From Streptomyces agglomeratus (GTDB lineage Bacteria; Actinomycetota; Actinomycetes; Streptomycetales; Streptomycetaceae), in NCBI RefSeq assembly GCF_001746415.1, contig NZ_MEHJ01000001.1, forward strand, positions 5,338,501-5,402,500: DNA of 64,000 nt, written 5' to 3'. A program made the translations under genes and the position numbers. This document shows positions 37,948 to 46,706 of this stretch, in pieces. The notes below the pieces were generated by a model, which saw nothing but the letters and a program-made list of their open reading frames with translations, was not told the origin of the DNA and ran no database searches. Each line of letters opens with the position of its first letter. Position 1 is the stretch's first letter.

Positions 37948-38877
37948 TCAGGACGTGAGGCCCTCGTACCTCACTCCGGTGAGCTGTTCCGAAGCGACCC
38001 ACAGGCGCTCGCTCGCCACGTCGTTCGTCGTCCAGGCCGCGCGCCACGACTTCGCGGGCGGGCCGCGCCAGCCCTGGACCCTCGGACCGGTGAACGAGTC
38101 GGGCCGTACACCGGGCGCGGTCGCCGCGTACAGCGTGGGCAGGGCGCCGGACTCGGCGGGCTGGGCGATGATCCTGTTCCCCAGCTCCACGATCCGTTCG
38201 GCCGCCCTGCGCCCCTCCATGCGCACGCCCGCCGTCTGGAGGTTGGTGCGTGCGTAACCGGGGTGTGCGGCCGCGGCGACCACGTCGGAGCCGGCCGCGG
38301 CGAGCCGCCCGGCCAGCTCGTGGACGAAGAGCAGGTTCGCGGTCTTGGACCGGCCGTAGGCGATCCAGCGGCGGTACGTGCGCTCGCTGTTGAGGTCGCC
38401 GATGTCGATGTTGGACAGGGCGTGCAGCCCGCTGGAGACGCTCACGACACGGGCTCCGGGCGTCCTCAGCAGGTGCGGCAGCAGCAGTCCGGTGAGGGCG
38501 AAGTGCCCGAGGTGGTTGACGCCGAACTGCGTCTCGAAGCCGTCGGCGGTTCGTCCGTACGGGAGCGCCATGACGCCCGCGTTGTTGATGAGCAGGTCGA
38601 GACGTTCGTACGCGTACGAGCGGGCGAAGTCCCTTATGGAGGAGAGGTCCGCGAGGTCGAGGGGCGTGAACTCGACCAACGCTCCGGGGACTTCGCGCGA
38701 GATGTGCTCCGCGGCCTCCTTGCCGCGTTGCTCGCTGCGGCACGCGAGCACCACCCTCGCGCCGCGGCGGGCGAGTTCGCGCGCCGTGGCGAGTCCGATG
38801 CCGCTGTTGGCCCCGGTGATCACGGCCGTACGGCCGCTCTGGTCGGGGATGTCGCTCGCTTTCCAGCCAGTCGTCAT
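37948..38877 (-). CDS. Short-chain dehydrogenase (retinol dehydrogenase-like)
   Basis: A 309-aa SDR. The cofactor motif is TGANSGIGLATARELARRGA, NNAGVM is the NAG-type motif, and the catalytic Ser is in VVSVSSGLHALSN. The canonical YxxxK appears as YGRSKTANLLF. The extended length and C terminus match the retinol-dehydrogenase/WW-oxidoreductase-like group. Substrate unknown. It lies 27 nt from the next SDR gene on the same strand, and the two may be co-transcribed. Confidence 0.87.
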   Translation of the reverse strand: MTTGWKASDIPDQSGRTAVITGANSGIGLATARELARRGARVVLACRSEQRGKEAAEHISREVPGALVEFTPLDLADLSSIRDFARSYAYERLDLLINNAGVMALPYGRTADGFETQFGVNHLGHFALTGLLLPHLLRTPGARVVSVSSGLHALSNIDIGDLNSERTYRRWIAYGRSKTANLLFVHELAGRLAAAGSDVVAAAAHPGYARTNLQTAGVRMEGRRAAERIVELGNRIIAQPAESGALPTLYAATAPGVRPDSFTGPRVQGWRGPPAKSWRAAWTTNDVASERLWVASEQLTGVRYEGLTS

Positions 38878-38904
38878 GCGGCCAGCGTACGGCCGGGCAC
38901 CGGG

Positions 38905-39669
38905 TCAGGCGGAGGCGCCTCCGTCGATGGCGAGGTCGGTGCCCACGACGGACGCGGCGTCGGCGGAGGCCAGATACAGCACGGCGGCGGCGACCTCACC
39001 GGCCGTCGAGACCCGGCCGAGGGGCGAGTCGGCCTTCATCCGGACGGCGCGCTCCGCGTCGCTCTCGCCGGGAAGCAGCGACATGGTGGTGGCCGACGGA
39101 CCGGGGCTGACCGCGTTGATCCGGACGCCGTCCTGGATGTGGTCGAGCGCGGCGGCGCGGGTGAGGGCGGAGACGGCGGCCTTGGAAGCGAGGTAGCCGG
39201 CGACGCCGGGGATGCGCAGGTGGGCGCCGAGGTTCGAGGAGATGTTCACGATCGCGCCGCCGCCGGCCTGGGAGCGCATGGCGTCGATCTCGGCCTGCAT
39301 CGACAGGAGTACGCCCGTGACGTTGATGTCGAGGAGCGTGCGCCAGTCGTTCTCGGACAGTTCGGCGACGGGGCCGCCTCCCCGGAACACACCGGCGTTG
39401 TTCACCGCGACGTCCAGGCTGCCGAAGCGCTCGACGCTCCCGCGAACGAGCGCCCTCACGTCCTCGGAACGGCTCACGTCGGCCGTGACGGCGACCGCCG
39501 TGCCGCCTGCGCGCCGTGCCAGGGCGACCGTCTCGTCGAGCGGCGCGGCGCGGCGTCCCGCGACGACCACGTTGGCGCCCTCGGCGGCGAAGGCGAGCGC
39601 AGTGGCGCGGCCGAGACCGGAGCCCGCGCCGGTGACGAGGGCGGTCCTGCCGGAGAAGCGAGCAGTCAT
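38905..39669 (-). CDS. Short-chain dehydrogenase (classical)
   Basis: A 254-aa classical SDR. VTGAGSGLGRATALAFAAEG binds NAD(P), NNAGVF follows, and the active site is Ser in IVNISSNLGAH with Tyr-Lys in YLASKAAVSALT. The C-terminal LAIDGGASA is typical. A palindrome GAACGATCGTTC lies about 50 nt upstream of the start and a related site overlaps the promoter of the TetR gene immediately upstream, so this enzyme is probably the TetR target. Confidence 0.9.
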   Translation of the reverse strand: MTARFSGRTALVTGAGSGLGRATALAFAAEGANVVVAGRRAAPLDETVALARRAGGTAVAVTADVSRSEDVRALVRGSVERFGSLDVAVNNAGVFRGGGPVAELSENDWRTLLDINVTGVLLSMQAEIDAMRSQAGGGAIVNISSNLGAHLRIPGVAGYLASKAAVSALTRAAALDHIQDGVRINAVSPGPSATTMSLLPGESDAERAVRMKADSPLGRVSTAGEVAAAVLYLASADAASVVGTDLAIDGGASA

Positions 39670-39717
39670 GATCTGTCCGTCCTTGCTCTGAGGTCTATGG
39701 GTTCTGGCGGAATATTT

Positions 39718-39729
39718 GAACGATCGTTC
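39718..39729. promoter_or_regulatory. TetR operator upstream of the SDR gene
   Basis: GAACGATCGTTC, a perfect 12-bp palindrome in an AT-rich promoter region (AATATTTGAA... TTATTAGG). Confidence 0.7.
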
Positions 39730-39789
39730 TGTTATTAGGGTGTAAAAGAGGCGCCCTAAGGGCGCCTCGAAGTGGCGGGTGGGTCCGGT

Positions 39790-40374
39790 TCAGTCGAGCA
39801 GTGCGAGTGCCTGTTCGGTCGCGTCCCGCACCCTGGCCGGATCGCTGGACGCCTTGCCGACGACCCGCAGACCCTGCATCAGCACGAGCAGCATGCGGGC
39901 GAGCGCCCGCGGATCGCGGTCCTCGGGCAGCTCGCCCTGCGCCTGTGCGCGTACGAGCGCGGAGTGCAGGAGGGTCTCGACGCGCTCCCAGCTCACCGCC
40001 ACCCGGCGGGCCGCCGCTGCGTCGTGCGGGGCCAGCTCGGCCGCCGTGTTGGTGACGAAGCAGCCGGCCAGACGTTCCTCGTCGGAAGCCGCCTCGGCGG
40101 CGAACCGCCGCATCACCGCGCGCACGGCCGGCAGTGCGGGGCCCGGCTGGGACAGCTCGCCGAGCAACTGCGGGTTGCGGGAGTCGGCGTACCGTGTAAG
40201 CGCCTTGAGGTAGAGCTCGTGCTTGTTGCCGAACGTGGCGTAGATGCTGGCGCGGCCGATGCCGAGGTGCTCGACGAGGCCGGCCATGGTCGTCGCCTCG
40301 TAGCCGCGCCTCCAGAACAGCTCCAGGGCTGCGTGCAGGGCGGCGTCGGGATCGAATTCCTTGGTCCTGGCCAC
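39790..40374 (-). CDS. TetR/AcrR family regulator
   Basis: A 194-aa repressor. The HTH covers about 5-52 (FDPDAALHAALELFWRRGYE, then LVEHLGIGRASIYATFGNKH). The C-terminal domain has one conserved Cys (AGCFVTNTAAEL), the pattern of TetR proteins related to NemR/QacR-like sensors (TetR_C_6 type). The GTG at 40374 is chosen because a full promoter ends 7 nt before it. The operator in that promoter implies autoregulation, and the SDR downstream is the probable target. Confidence 0.88.
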   Translation of the reverse strand: MARTKEFDPDAALHAALELFWRRGYEATTMAGLVEHLGIGRASIYATFGNKHELYLKALTRYADSRNPQLLGELSQPGPALPAVRAVMRRFAAEAASDEERLAGCFVTNTAAELAPHDAAAARRVAVSWERVETLLHSALVRAQAQGELPEDRDPRALARMLLVLMQGLRVVGKASSDPARVRDATEQALALLD

Positions 40375-40381
40375 GCCCTGC

Positions 40382-40410
40382 ACGCTAGTCGTTCTGGAAC
40401 GATCGGTCAA
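40382..40410 (-). promoter_or_regulatory. Autoregulated leaderless promoter of the TetR gene
   Basis: TTGACC (40410-40405), 17-nt spacer, TAGCGT (40387-40382), 7 nt, GTG. The operator-like GAACGATCGGTC (40397-40408) overlaps the -35 and differs from the site at 39718 by one base. The -35 overlaps the nirD stop codon. Confidence 0.72.
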
Positions 40411-40736
40411 TTAGCTCCGACGCGCACGGTGAACGTCTGCACGGTCACTGTCTCGTCGTCCAGACAGTGCCCCGTTTCCAGATCGAAGCGCTGCTTGAGC
40501 AGAGGCGAAGCGACGAAGGGACGGCCGTTCTCGGATCCGATGAGACCGCGCGACAGCACCTGCGCGCCGGAGAACGGGTCCCGGTTGTCGATGGCGTACG
40601 CGCGCCCCTTGCGGTCCGTGAACAGGGCGGCCTGACGGCCGTCGGGCAGCAGGGCCGCCACCCCGCGCCCGGGTGTGAGCGCGGACGCGTCGCAGGCGGT
40701 GAACCAGGAGTCGTCGATACGCAGTTGCAGGGTCAT
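40407..40736 (-). CDS. nirD: Nitrite reductase (NADH) small subunit
   Basis: A 109-aa Rieske-like protein (DSWFTACDASALTPGRGVAA, ending LETGHCLDDETVTVQTFTV). As in other NirD proteins, the Cys/His ligands of a true Rieske cluster are incomplete, so it is structural or regulatory rather than redox-active. ATG 40736 overlaps the nirB stop (ATGA). Confidence 0.92.
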   Translation of the reverse strand: MTLQLRIDDSWFTACDASALTPGRGVAALLPDGRQAALFTDRKGRAYAIDNRDPFSGAQVLSRGLIGSENGRPFVASPLLKQRFDLETGHCLDDETVTVQTFTVRVGAN

Positions 40737-43276
40737 CCGGCACGGGTCCCTTCGAGGGTGAGGATGGTCAGGTCCGGCTTCATCTGATCGCGCTCGGGAA
40801 CGAACCGTACGGAGGGATCCGGCGCGTCGGGAGCGTTGACGAACGAGACGAACCGGGACAACCGCTCGGGATCGTTAATGGTCTCGGCCCATTCGTCGCG
40901 GTAGCCGGAGACATGGGTGGCCATCATGGCCTCCAGCTGCTCGCAGATGCCGAGCGAGTCGTGGACGACCACGTCCCGGAGGTGGTCCAGGCCGCCTTCC
41001 AGCCGCTCCAGCCAGGTCGACGTGCGCTCCAGGCGGTCCGCGGTGCGGATGTAGAACATCAGGAACCGGTCGATGAGACGGACGAGTTCAGCGTCGGACA
41101 GGTCCTGGGCCAGGAGATCGGCATGACGCGGGGTCGCACCGCCGTTGCCGCCGACGTACAGGTTCCAGCCGTTCGCGGTGGCGATCACGCCGAAGTCCTT
41201 CGACTGCGCCTCGGCGCACTCGCGGGCGCATCCGGAGACCGCCGACTTCAGCTTGTGCGGCGCGCGCAGACCCCGGTAGCGCAGTTCCAGGTCGATGGCC
41301 ATGCGCACGCTGTCCTGGACGCCGTAACGGCACCAGGTCTGCCCGACGCAGGACTTCACCGTCCTGAGCGCCTTGCCGTAGGCGTGGCCGGACTCGAAGC
41401 CGGCGTCCACCAGCCTCGTCCAGATCAGCGGGAGCTGGTCGACCCGGGCGCCGAAGAGGTCGATGCGCTGGCCGCCGGTGATCTTCGTGTAGAGGCCGAA
41501 ATCGCGGGCCACCTCGCCGATCACGATCAGCTTCTCGGGGGTGACCTCGCCGCCCGGGATGCGCGGCACGATCGAGTACGAGCCGTTGCGCTGCATGTTG
41601 GCGAGGAAGTGGTCGTTCGTGTCCTGGAGGGCGGCCTGTTCGCCGTCGAGGATGTAGCCGTTGCTCAGGCTGGCCAGGATCGAGCCGACCGTCGGCTTGC
41701 AGACCTCGCAGCCCTCGCCGCCGCGCGCCGCCTCACGGCCGTGCGAGTCGAGGAGCGCCGCGTAGGACGTGATGCGCAGGGTGCGGACGATCTCGTACAG
41801 CTCGGAGCGCGTGTGCGGGAAGCAGCCGCACAGGCCCTTGTCGCCGGTCTGCGGGAGCAGCTGGCCGATCAGCTTGACGCAGCTGCCGCAGCCCGTCCCC
41901 GCCTTGGTGCACTTCTTGACCTCGGGGAGCGTGGAACAGGCGGTGACAGCTCCCTTGGTGACGTTGTGGCAGTTGCAGACGACGGCGTCGTCGGGCAGAG
42001 CGGACGGGCCGAGGGTGACCTGGCCGCCGCCGGCCGGCGCGATCAGCTGTTCCGGTGCGACGGGCGGAACCGATCCCGTGAGCGGTCGCAGCATCGCGTA
42101 GGCGTCGGCGTCGCCGACCAGGACGCCGCCGAGGAGCGCGCCGTCCGGGCTGACGACGAGCTTCTTGTAGACGCCGGAGCGCGAGTCGGAGTACGTGACG
42201 TCCAGGCAGCCCTCCGCGTGGCCGTGCGCGTCGCCGAAGGAGGCCACGTCCACGCCGAGGAGCTTGAGCTTCGTCGACATGTCCGCACCCGTGAACGCGC
42301 GGTTCCCCGTCGCGGCCGTTCCCGGGAGCGGCTCCGTGAGCGTTCCCGTGATGGTTTCGGCGGCCGTCTCGGCCATCTCGTAACCGGGCGCCACAAGGCC
42401 GTACACCCGGCCGTCGACGGCCATCGCGCACTCGCCGATCGCGAAGACAGCGGGGTCGGAGGTACGGCACTGCTCGTCCACGGCTATACCGCCCCGCTCG
42501 CCGACCGGCAGACCGCAGTCGCGGGCCAGCTGGTCGCGCGGCCGTACACCGGCCGAGAAGACGACGAGGTCTGTCTCGATCGTCGAACCGTCCGAGAGGG
42601 ACATGCCGTTGACGACCCCGGCGGCGTCCGTGGTGACGGCCTGGGTGCCGACACCCGTGTGGACCGTCAGGCCCATGCCCTCGATCGTCCGCAGAAGGGC
42701 CGCGCCGCCCCCTTCGTCGACCTGTACGGGCATCAGACGCGGTGCGAACTCCACGACGTGCGTGTCGAGTCCGAGTCCGCTCAGCGCGCCCGCCGCCTCC
42801 AGGCCGAGCAGCCCGCCGCCGACGACCGCTCCCGTACGCGCTGTCTTCGCGTACGCCTCGATCGCGAGCAGGTCCTCGATGGTGCGGTAGACGAAGCAGC
42901 CTTCCGCGTCCTTCCCGGGAACGGGTGGTACGAAGGGGTACGAACCAGTGGCGAGCACGAGCGTGTCGTACGAGAAGCTCCGTCCGCTGCGCGCGGTGAC
43001 CGTGCGCGCCTCGCGGTCGACGGCGGTCGCAGGGTCGTCCAGGTACAGCTCGATGCCGTGCTGTTCCATGAAGCCCGGCTCGCCCAGGGCGAGGTCGTCA
43101 GGGGTGCGGCCGGAGAAGTACGAGGTGAGCTGGACACGGTCGTACGCGGGGCGGGGCTCCTCGCACAGGACGACGATCCTCGCCCGCTCGGTGACGCCGC
43201 GCTCGGCGAGGGCCTCCAGGAAGCGCTGGCCGACCATGCCGTGGCCGACGACCACGATCGTGGGGGGTGTGGACAT
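40733..43276 (-). CDS. nirB: Nitrite reductase (NADH) large subunit
   Basis: An 847-aa assimilatory enzyme reducing nitrite to ammonium. FAD/NAD domains are at about 1-400 (VVVGHGMVGQRFLEAL, AVVGGGLLGLEAAGAL). The BFD-like [2Fe-2S] domain at about 430 has CNCHNV...CGSC. The siroheme/[4Fe-4S] half carries CVGQTWC near 643 and CAREC near 680, which supply the four cluster Cys. ATG 43276 is preferred over the longer frame to 43375. It starts 1 nt after the preceding flavoprotein gene, forming an operon with it and nirD. Confidence 0.95.
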   Translation of the reverse strand: MSTPPTIVVVGHGMVGQRFLEALAERGVTERARIVVLCEEPRPAYDRVQLTSYFSGRTPDDLALGEPGFMEQHGIELYLDDPATAVDREARTVTARSGRSFSYDTLVLATGSYPFVPPVPGKDAEGCFVYRTIEDLLAIEAYAKTARTGAVVGGGLLGLEAAGALSGLGLDTHVVEFAPRLMPVQVDEGGGAALLRTIEGMGLTVHTGVGTQAVTTDAAGVVNGMSLSDGSTIETDLVVFSAGVRPRDQLARDCGLPVGERGGIAVDEQCRTSDPAVFAIGECAMAVDGRVYGLVAPGYEMAETAAETITGTLTEPLPGTAATGNRAFTGADMSTKLKLLGVDVASFGDAHGHAEGCLDVTYSDSRSGVYKKLVVSPDGALLGGVLVGDADAYAMLRPLTGSVPPVAPEQLIAPAGGGQVTLGPSALPDDAVVCNCHNVTKGAVTACSTLPEVKKCTKAGTGCGSCVKLIGQLLPQTGDKGLCGCFPHTRSELYEIVRTLRITSYAALLDSHGREAARGGEGCEVCKPTVGSILASLSNGYILDGEQAALQDTNDHFLANMQRNGSYSIVPRIPGGEVTPEKLIVIGEVARDFGLYTKITGGQRIDLFGARVDQLPLIWTRLVDAGFESGHAYGKALRTVKSCVGQTWCRYGVQDSVRMAIDLELRYRGLRAPHKLKSAVSGCARECAEAQSKDFGVIATANGWNLYVGGNGGATPRHADLLAQDLSDAELVRLIDRFLMFYIRTADRLERTSTWLERLEGGLDHLRDVVVHDSLGICEQLEAMMATHVSGYRDEWAETINDPERLSRFVSFVNAPDAPDPSVRFVPERDQMKPDLTILTLEGTRAG

Positions 43277-43277
43277 C

Positions 43278-44648
43278 TCAGGCGCCTCCAAGCAGATGGA
43301 ACAACGGGGTGGAGGGGAGCGGCTCGTCGCCCTCCCAGGTGCGGGCGAGTTCGCCGACGGCGCCGAGATCGCCAAGCAGGATGCCGCCGATCAGCCGGTC
43401 TCCGCGCACGACGACCTTGCGGTACGCGCCGCGGGTGGCGTCGGCGAGGCGGACGACGTCGTCGCCCGGCAGCGGGTTGGTTTCGCCGAAGGCGGCGAGG
43501 TCGAGCGGACCGGCGCCGGTGCTCCGGGCGCCGACGCCGGTGAGGGTCAGGCGGGTGAGGGCGCGGGTCCCGGTGTAGCGCGGCGAGGAAGCGCTCGCCT
43601 CAACGGTGGGGCCTCCCGCCGGGGCCCCTGCGGGGACCGCCACCGCGCCGTGGCCCGTCCGCGGGGCGTCGAGCGCGGTCGCCCTGGATGCGGAGAGCAG
43701 CAGATCGGCCAGGATGTCGGCCTGTTCGAGGGCGGGGCCCGCGAGACCGTATACGCGGCCGTTGTGCTCGGCGCAGTCACCGATGGCGCGGATGTGCGGG
43801 TCGGAGGTGCGCAGCTCGTCGTCCACGACGATGCCCTGGCGCACCTCCAGGCCGGCGGCCTGCGCGAGGCCGACTCGGGGGCGTACCCCGCAGGCCAGGA
43901 CGACGAGGTCGGCGTCGAGGGCGTAACCGTCGGCGAGTTCGACGGCCCGGACGGTCCCGGCCCCCTCGCCCGCCTCGCAGCGCAGACCGCGTACCCGGCA
44001 CTCGGTGTGGATCTCGACGCCCAGGGCCTCCAGGTGGCCGCGCAGCAGCTCGCTCGCGTCCGGGTCGAGCTGGCGCTGCATGAGGTGCTCGCCCTGCTGG
44101 GCCAGTACGACCTGGGCGCCGCGTTCCGCGAGCGCGCGGGCGGCGGAGACGCCGAGGAGACCGCCGCCGATGACGACGGCGCGGGTGCCTTCACGGACGC
44201 CGCCGGCCAGGGCCAGGCAGTCGTCCATGGTGCGGAACGGGTGGACACCGTCCGGGAGGTCGGCGCCGAGACCGCGCAGCGGTGGCAGAACAGGGTTGGA
44301 GCCGGTCGCGAGGACGAGCGTGCCGTACGGAACGACGCTGCCGTCGTCGCACTGCACCACCCGCTCGGCGCGGTCGATACGGACCACCCGCACTCCGCGC
44401 CGCACCGGCGTCGCGGGCTGCGCGATGACCTCGGGGCCGTAACGCCCGGCGAGGACCTCGGCGAGCAGCACCCTGTTGTAGGGGGCGTGCTCCTCCTCGC
44501 CGATGACGGTGACGGTGACCGCCGCCGACGACGCGGCTTCCGGGGCCCCTGGGGCCCCTGTGGCCGCGGGGGCGGTCTGGCGGGTCAGCTGCCGGGCCAG
44601 CCGGGCACCCGCCGTCCCGCCGCCGATCACCACGATGTCCTTGCTCAT
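43278..44648 (-). CDS. NirB-like FAD-dependent oxidoreductase
   Basis: A 456-aa flavoprotein with the same pyridine-nucleotide-disulfide fold as the N-terminal half of NirB (IVVIGGGTAGARLARQL, AVVIGGGLLGVSAARALAER, IRAIGDCAEHNGRVYGL) and the NirB C-cap region, but no Fe-S or siroheme domain. Leading the nirBD operon, it probably acts as an electron-transfer partner for nitrite or nitrate reductase. An Ala/Pro/Gly-rich insert is present near 370-390. ATG 44648 matches the conserved start. A GlnR-type motif lies 23 nt upstream. Confidence 0.88.
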   Translation of the reverse strand: MSKDIVVIGGGTAGARLARQLTRQTAPAATGAPGAPEAASSAAVTVTVIGEEEHAPYNRVLLAEVLAGRYGPEVIAQPATPVRRGVRVVRIDRAERVVQCDDGSVVPYGTLVLATGSNPVLPPLRGLGADLPDGVHPFRTMDDCLALAGGVREGTRAVVIGGGLLGVSAARALAERGAQVVLAQQGEHLMQRQLDPDASELLRGHLEALGVEIHTECRVRGLRCEAGEGAGTVRAVELADGYALDADLVVLACGVRPRVGLAQAAGLEVRQGIVVDDELRTSDPHIRAIGDCAEHNGRVYGLAGPALEQADILADLLLSASRATALDAPRTGHGAVAVPAGAPAGGPTVEASASSPRYTGTRALTRLTLTGVGARSTGAGPLDLAAFGETNPLPGDDVVRLADATRGAYRKVVVRGDRLIGGILLGDLGAVGELARTWEGDEPLPSTPLFHLLGGA

Positions 44649-44664
44649 GACTGAAGAGTGCGGG

Positions 44665-44697
44665 GGCGGTGTTACCCGGCCGCATCCCGTCTGTTTC
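44665..44697 (-). promoter_or_regulatory. GlnR-box-like site before the nir operon
   Basis: On the minus strand GAAAC-N6-GATGC-N6-GTAAC, with exact 6-nt gaps, resembles the GlnR half-site ladder (gTnAc-n6-GaAAc). The flank shares GGCGGTGTTAC (plus strand) with the site upstream of nasA. Confidence 0.6.
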
Positions 44698-45061
44698 CCG
44701 TGGGGAACACTGCCCTCAGCGTCCGGCGCACCGCACTGTGAGGGCCGGAGCGGGGAGCCGGGGGCCGACACCCGCGCCCATGGGGGCGGGCGTCGGGGGC
44801 GCGACGAGCGGCCGGCCGGTCCTCAAAGCCGCCTCCAGGCCGCCTCGCGAAGCCCTGACAGGCCGCCTCGCGAAAAACACTGACAGGCCGCTGAAGAGGT
44901 CTTTCATGGCCCTGGTTGCCTCTACTCGTCGACCGACCGACCGACCGGCCGACCGCCCCCGACCGCCCCCGACCGGCCCCGTCCCGCCGGAACCTCAGAT
45001 GTCGCTCAACGTTCCCGGGATCGATGGACGCCACACCCATCTCCTCCCTAAGGTCGCGACC
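44698..45061. repeat. Intergenic region with direct repeats and (GACC)n
   Basis: No gene is supported between the nir operon and the TSUP gene. AGGCCGCCTCGCGAA is directly repeated around 44837-44874, with TGACAGGCCGC also duplicated (44856 and 44881). A tetranucleotide tract GACC, partly decayed, runs from 44930 to 44985. Long frames through this region are low-complexity and not conserved-looking. Confidence 0.7.
45049..45061 (+). promoter_or_regulatory. Leaderless-type -10 (TAAGGT)
   Basis: TAAGGT (45049-45054), then 7 nt, then ATG 45062; no ribosome-binding site. Confidence 0.5.
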
Positions 45062-45844
45062 ATGCCCGACATATCGCTGACCACGCTCGTTGTCCTGTGT
45101 CTCGCCGCCGCTGTGGCCGGCTGGATCGACGCGGTGGTCGGCGGCGGAGGGCTGCTGCTCCTGCCCGCTCTGCTGCTCGGCCTGCCGCAAGTGCCCGCCG
45201 CGCACATCCTCGGCACCAACAAGGCAGTGGCCATCGTCGGCACGTCGGGCGCCGCGGTGACCTACCTGCGCAAGGCGCCGGTGAAGGTCGGGACGGCGGT
45301 ACGGATAGGGCTCGCGGCCCTGGCGGGCTCCATGACCGGCGCCTTCTTCGCCGCCGGGATCAGCAGCGACGTACTGCGCCCGGTGATCATGGTGGTACTG
45401 CTCGCCGTCGCGGGTTTCGTGCTGCTGCGGCCCTCCTTCGGCCGCGCGGCCGGCGACACGAAGGTCCTGGTCACCCGGGCCCGTACCGTCACCGCGATCG
45501 TCCTCGTCGGCGGCGGCATCGGCTTCTACGACGGCCTCTTCGGACCCGGCACCGGTACGTTCCTCGTCCTGGCGCTCACCGCCGTGCTCCACCTCGACCT
45601 GGTGACCGCCTCCGCCAACGCCAAGATCGTCAACGTCTGCACCAACGCCGGCGCGCTCGCGATGTTCGCCTACCAGGGCACGGTGCTGTGGCAACTCGCC
45701 GCCCTCATGGCCGTCTTCAACCTCGCCGGCGCGATGGCGGGCGCGCGGATGGCGCTCAGGAAGGGCAGCGAGTTCGTGCGCGGGGTGCTGCTGGTGGTGG
45801 TCTTCTCCCTGGTCGCGAAGCTTGCGTTCGACCAGTGGACGTAG
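45062..45844 (+). CDS. TSUP (TauE/SafE) family anion permease
   Basis: A 260-aa membrane protein with about 8 helices. The duplicated TSUP signature is visible: WIDAVVGGGGLLLLPALLLG near the start and GFYDGLFGPGTGTFLVLALT in the second half. Family members move sulfite, sulfonates or similar anions. Its place next to nitrite reductase hints at a role near N or S assimilation, but the substrate is unknown. ATG 45062 follows a leaderless-type -10. Confidence 0.87.
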   Translation: MPDISLTTLVVLCLAAAVAGWIDAVVGGGGLLLLPALLLGLPQVPAAHILGTNKAVAIVGTSGAAVTYLRKAPVKVGTAVRIGLAALAGSMTGAFFAAGISSDVLRPVIMVVLLAVAGFVLLRPSFGRAAGDTKVLVTRARTVTAIVLVGGGIGFYDGLFGPGTGTFLVLALTAVLHLDLVTASANAKIVNVCTNAGALAMFAYQGTVLWQLAALMAVFNLAGAMAGARMALRKGSEFVRGVLLVVVFSLVAKLAFDQWT

Positions 45845-45890
45845 TGGCGCGGCCCCGCCGCACCGCCGCGACCCGCCCCCACTCGACCGC

Positions 45891-45952
45891 ACCCGCCGCG
45901 ACCCGCGCCTAACTCGACCGCACCCGCCCCCACCCGCCGCGACCCGCGCCTA
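45891..45952. repeat. Two 21-bp direct repeats between TSUP and sortase genes
   Basis: ACCCGCCGCGACCCGCGCCTA at 45891-45911 and 45932-45952. The second copy includes the sortase stop codon region. Surrounding sequence is made of similar C-rich units. Confidence 0.75.
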
Positions 45953-46579
45953 CCGCACCGCCGTGAGGTGGGCGTACGCCACCACGTCCCCCCGATAGCC
46001 GGTCTTCTCCGAGAACGTGCCGCCGCAGGTGATCACCCGCAGCTCCGCCTGCCCGGACGCGGCGTACACCCGTTGCTCCGGGAAGTCCTCGCTGTCGTAC
46101 ACCTCGATGGCGTCGATCGTGAAGACGGCGGTACGCCCGTCCTTGCGCACCACCTCGACGGTGTGGCCCTTTTTTTGCGAGCCGAGGTGGTAGAAGACTG
46201 CCGGTCCCCGCGCGTTGTCGACATGCCCGGCGACGACCGCCGTGCCCCGCGCGCCGGGCGGGGTGCCGTCCTTGTACCAGCCGGCGAGGTTGCGATTCCC
46301 GGCGGGCGGTACGTCGAGACTCCCGTCGGGGCCCAGGCCGAGCCGCATGAGGGGCGCGTCGACCTGTACGGCGGGTATCCGGATCCGCACCGGCTCGGAG
46401 GGCCGCAGCGGTCGCTCCGGCGGAACCGTACTCCTCGGCACATGCTCGGAACCGCCGCCGAACGCCTCCGCGGACGACGGCCGGGGCGGGTCCTGACCCG
46501 CCACTCCGTTCTGGATCAGCCAGAGGCCGGTGCAGATGCCGATGGCGACGAGGCCGCCCTTCGTACGCCGGTCCGTCAT
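45950..46579 (-). CDS. Class F sortase
   Basis: A 209-aa membrane-anchored transpeptidase. One N-terminal helix (GGLVAIGICTGLWLIQNGVA) acts as signal anchor and a Pro-rich linker follows. The catalytic His is in VVAGHVDN (about 118), Cys in VITCGGTF (about 184) and Arg in KTGYRGDVV. It attaches surface proteins to the envelope. The neighbour upstream on the same strand encodes a secreted protein with a C-terminal helix and Arg tail, its likely substrate. A GGAGGAGGGG ribosome site precedes ATG 46579. Confidence 0.92.
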   Translation of the reverse strand: MTDRRTKGGLVAIGICTGLWLIQNGVAGQDPPRPSSAEAFGGGSEHVPRSTVPPERPLRPSEPVRIRIPAVQVDAPLMRLGLGPDGSLDVPPAGNRNLAGWYKDGTPPGARGTAVVAGHVDNARGPAVFYHLGSQKKGHTVEVVRKDGRTAVFTIDAIEVYDSEDFPEQRVYAASGQAELRVITCGGTFSEKTGYRGDVVAYAHLTAVR

Positions 46580-46706
46580 CGGTGCTCACCCCTCCTCCAG
46601 TCCTTTCCGCGGCCGTACGCCCCGCGTGCCCCCGCCCGGCTCGGGGCCTGGGCGGAGGCACGGGGAACTCCGGCGGTACGGGTACGGGCGGCAGGGCGCC
46701 GGCCCG

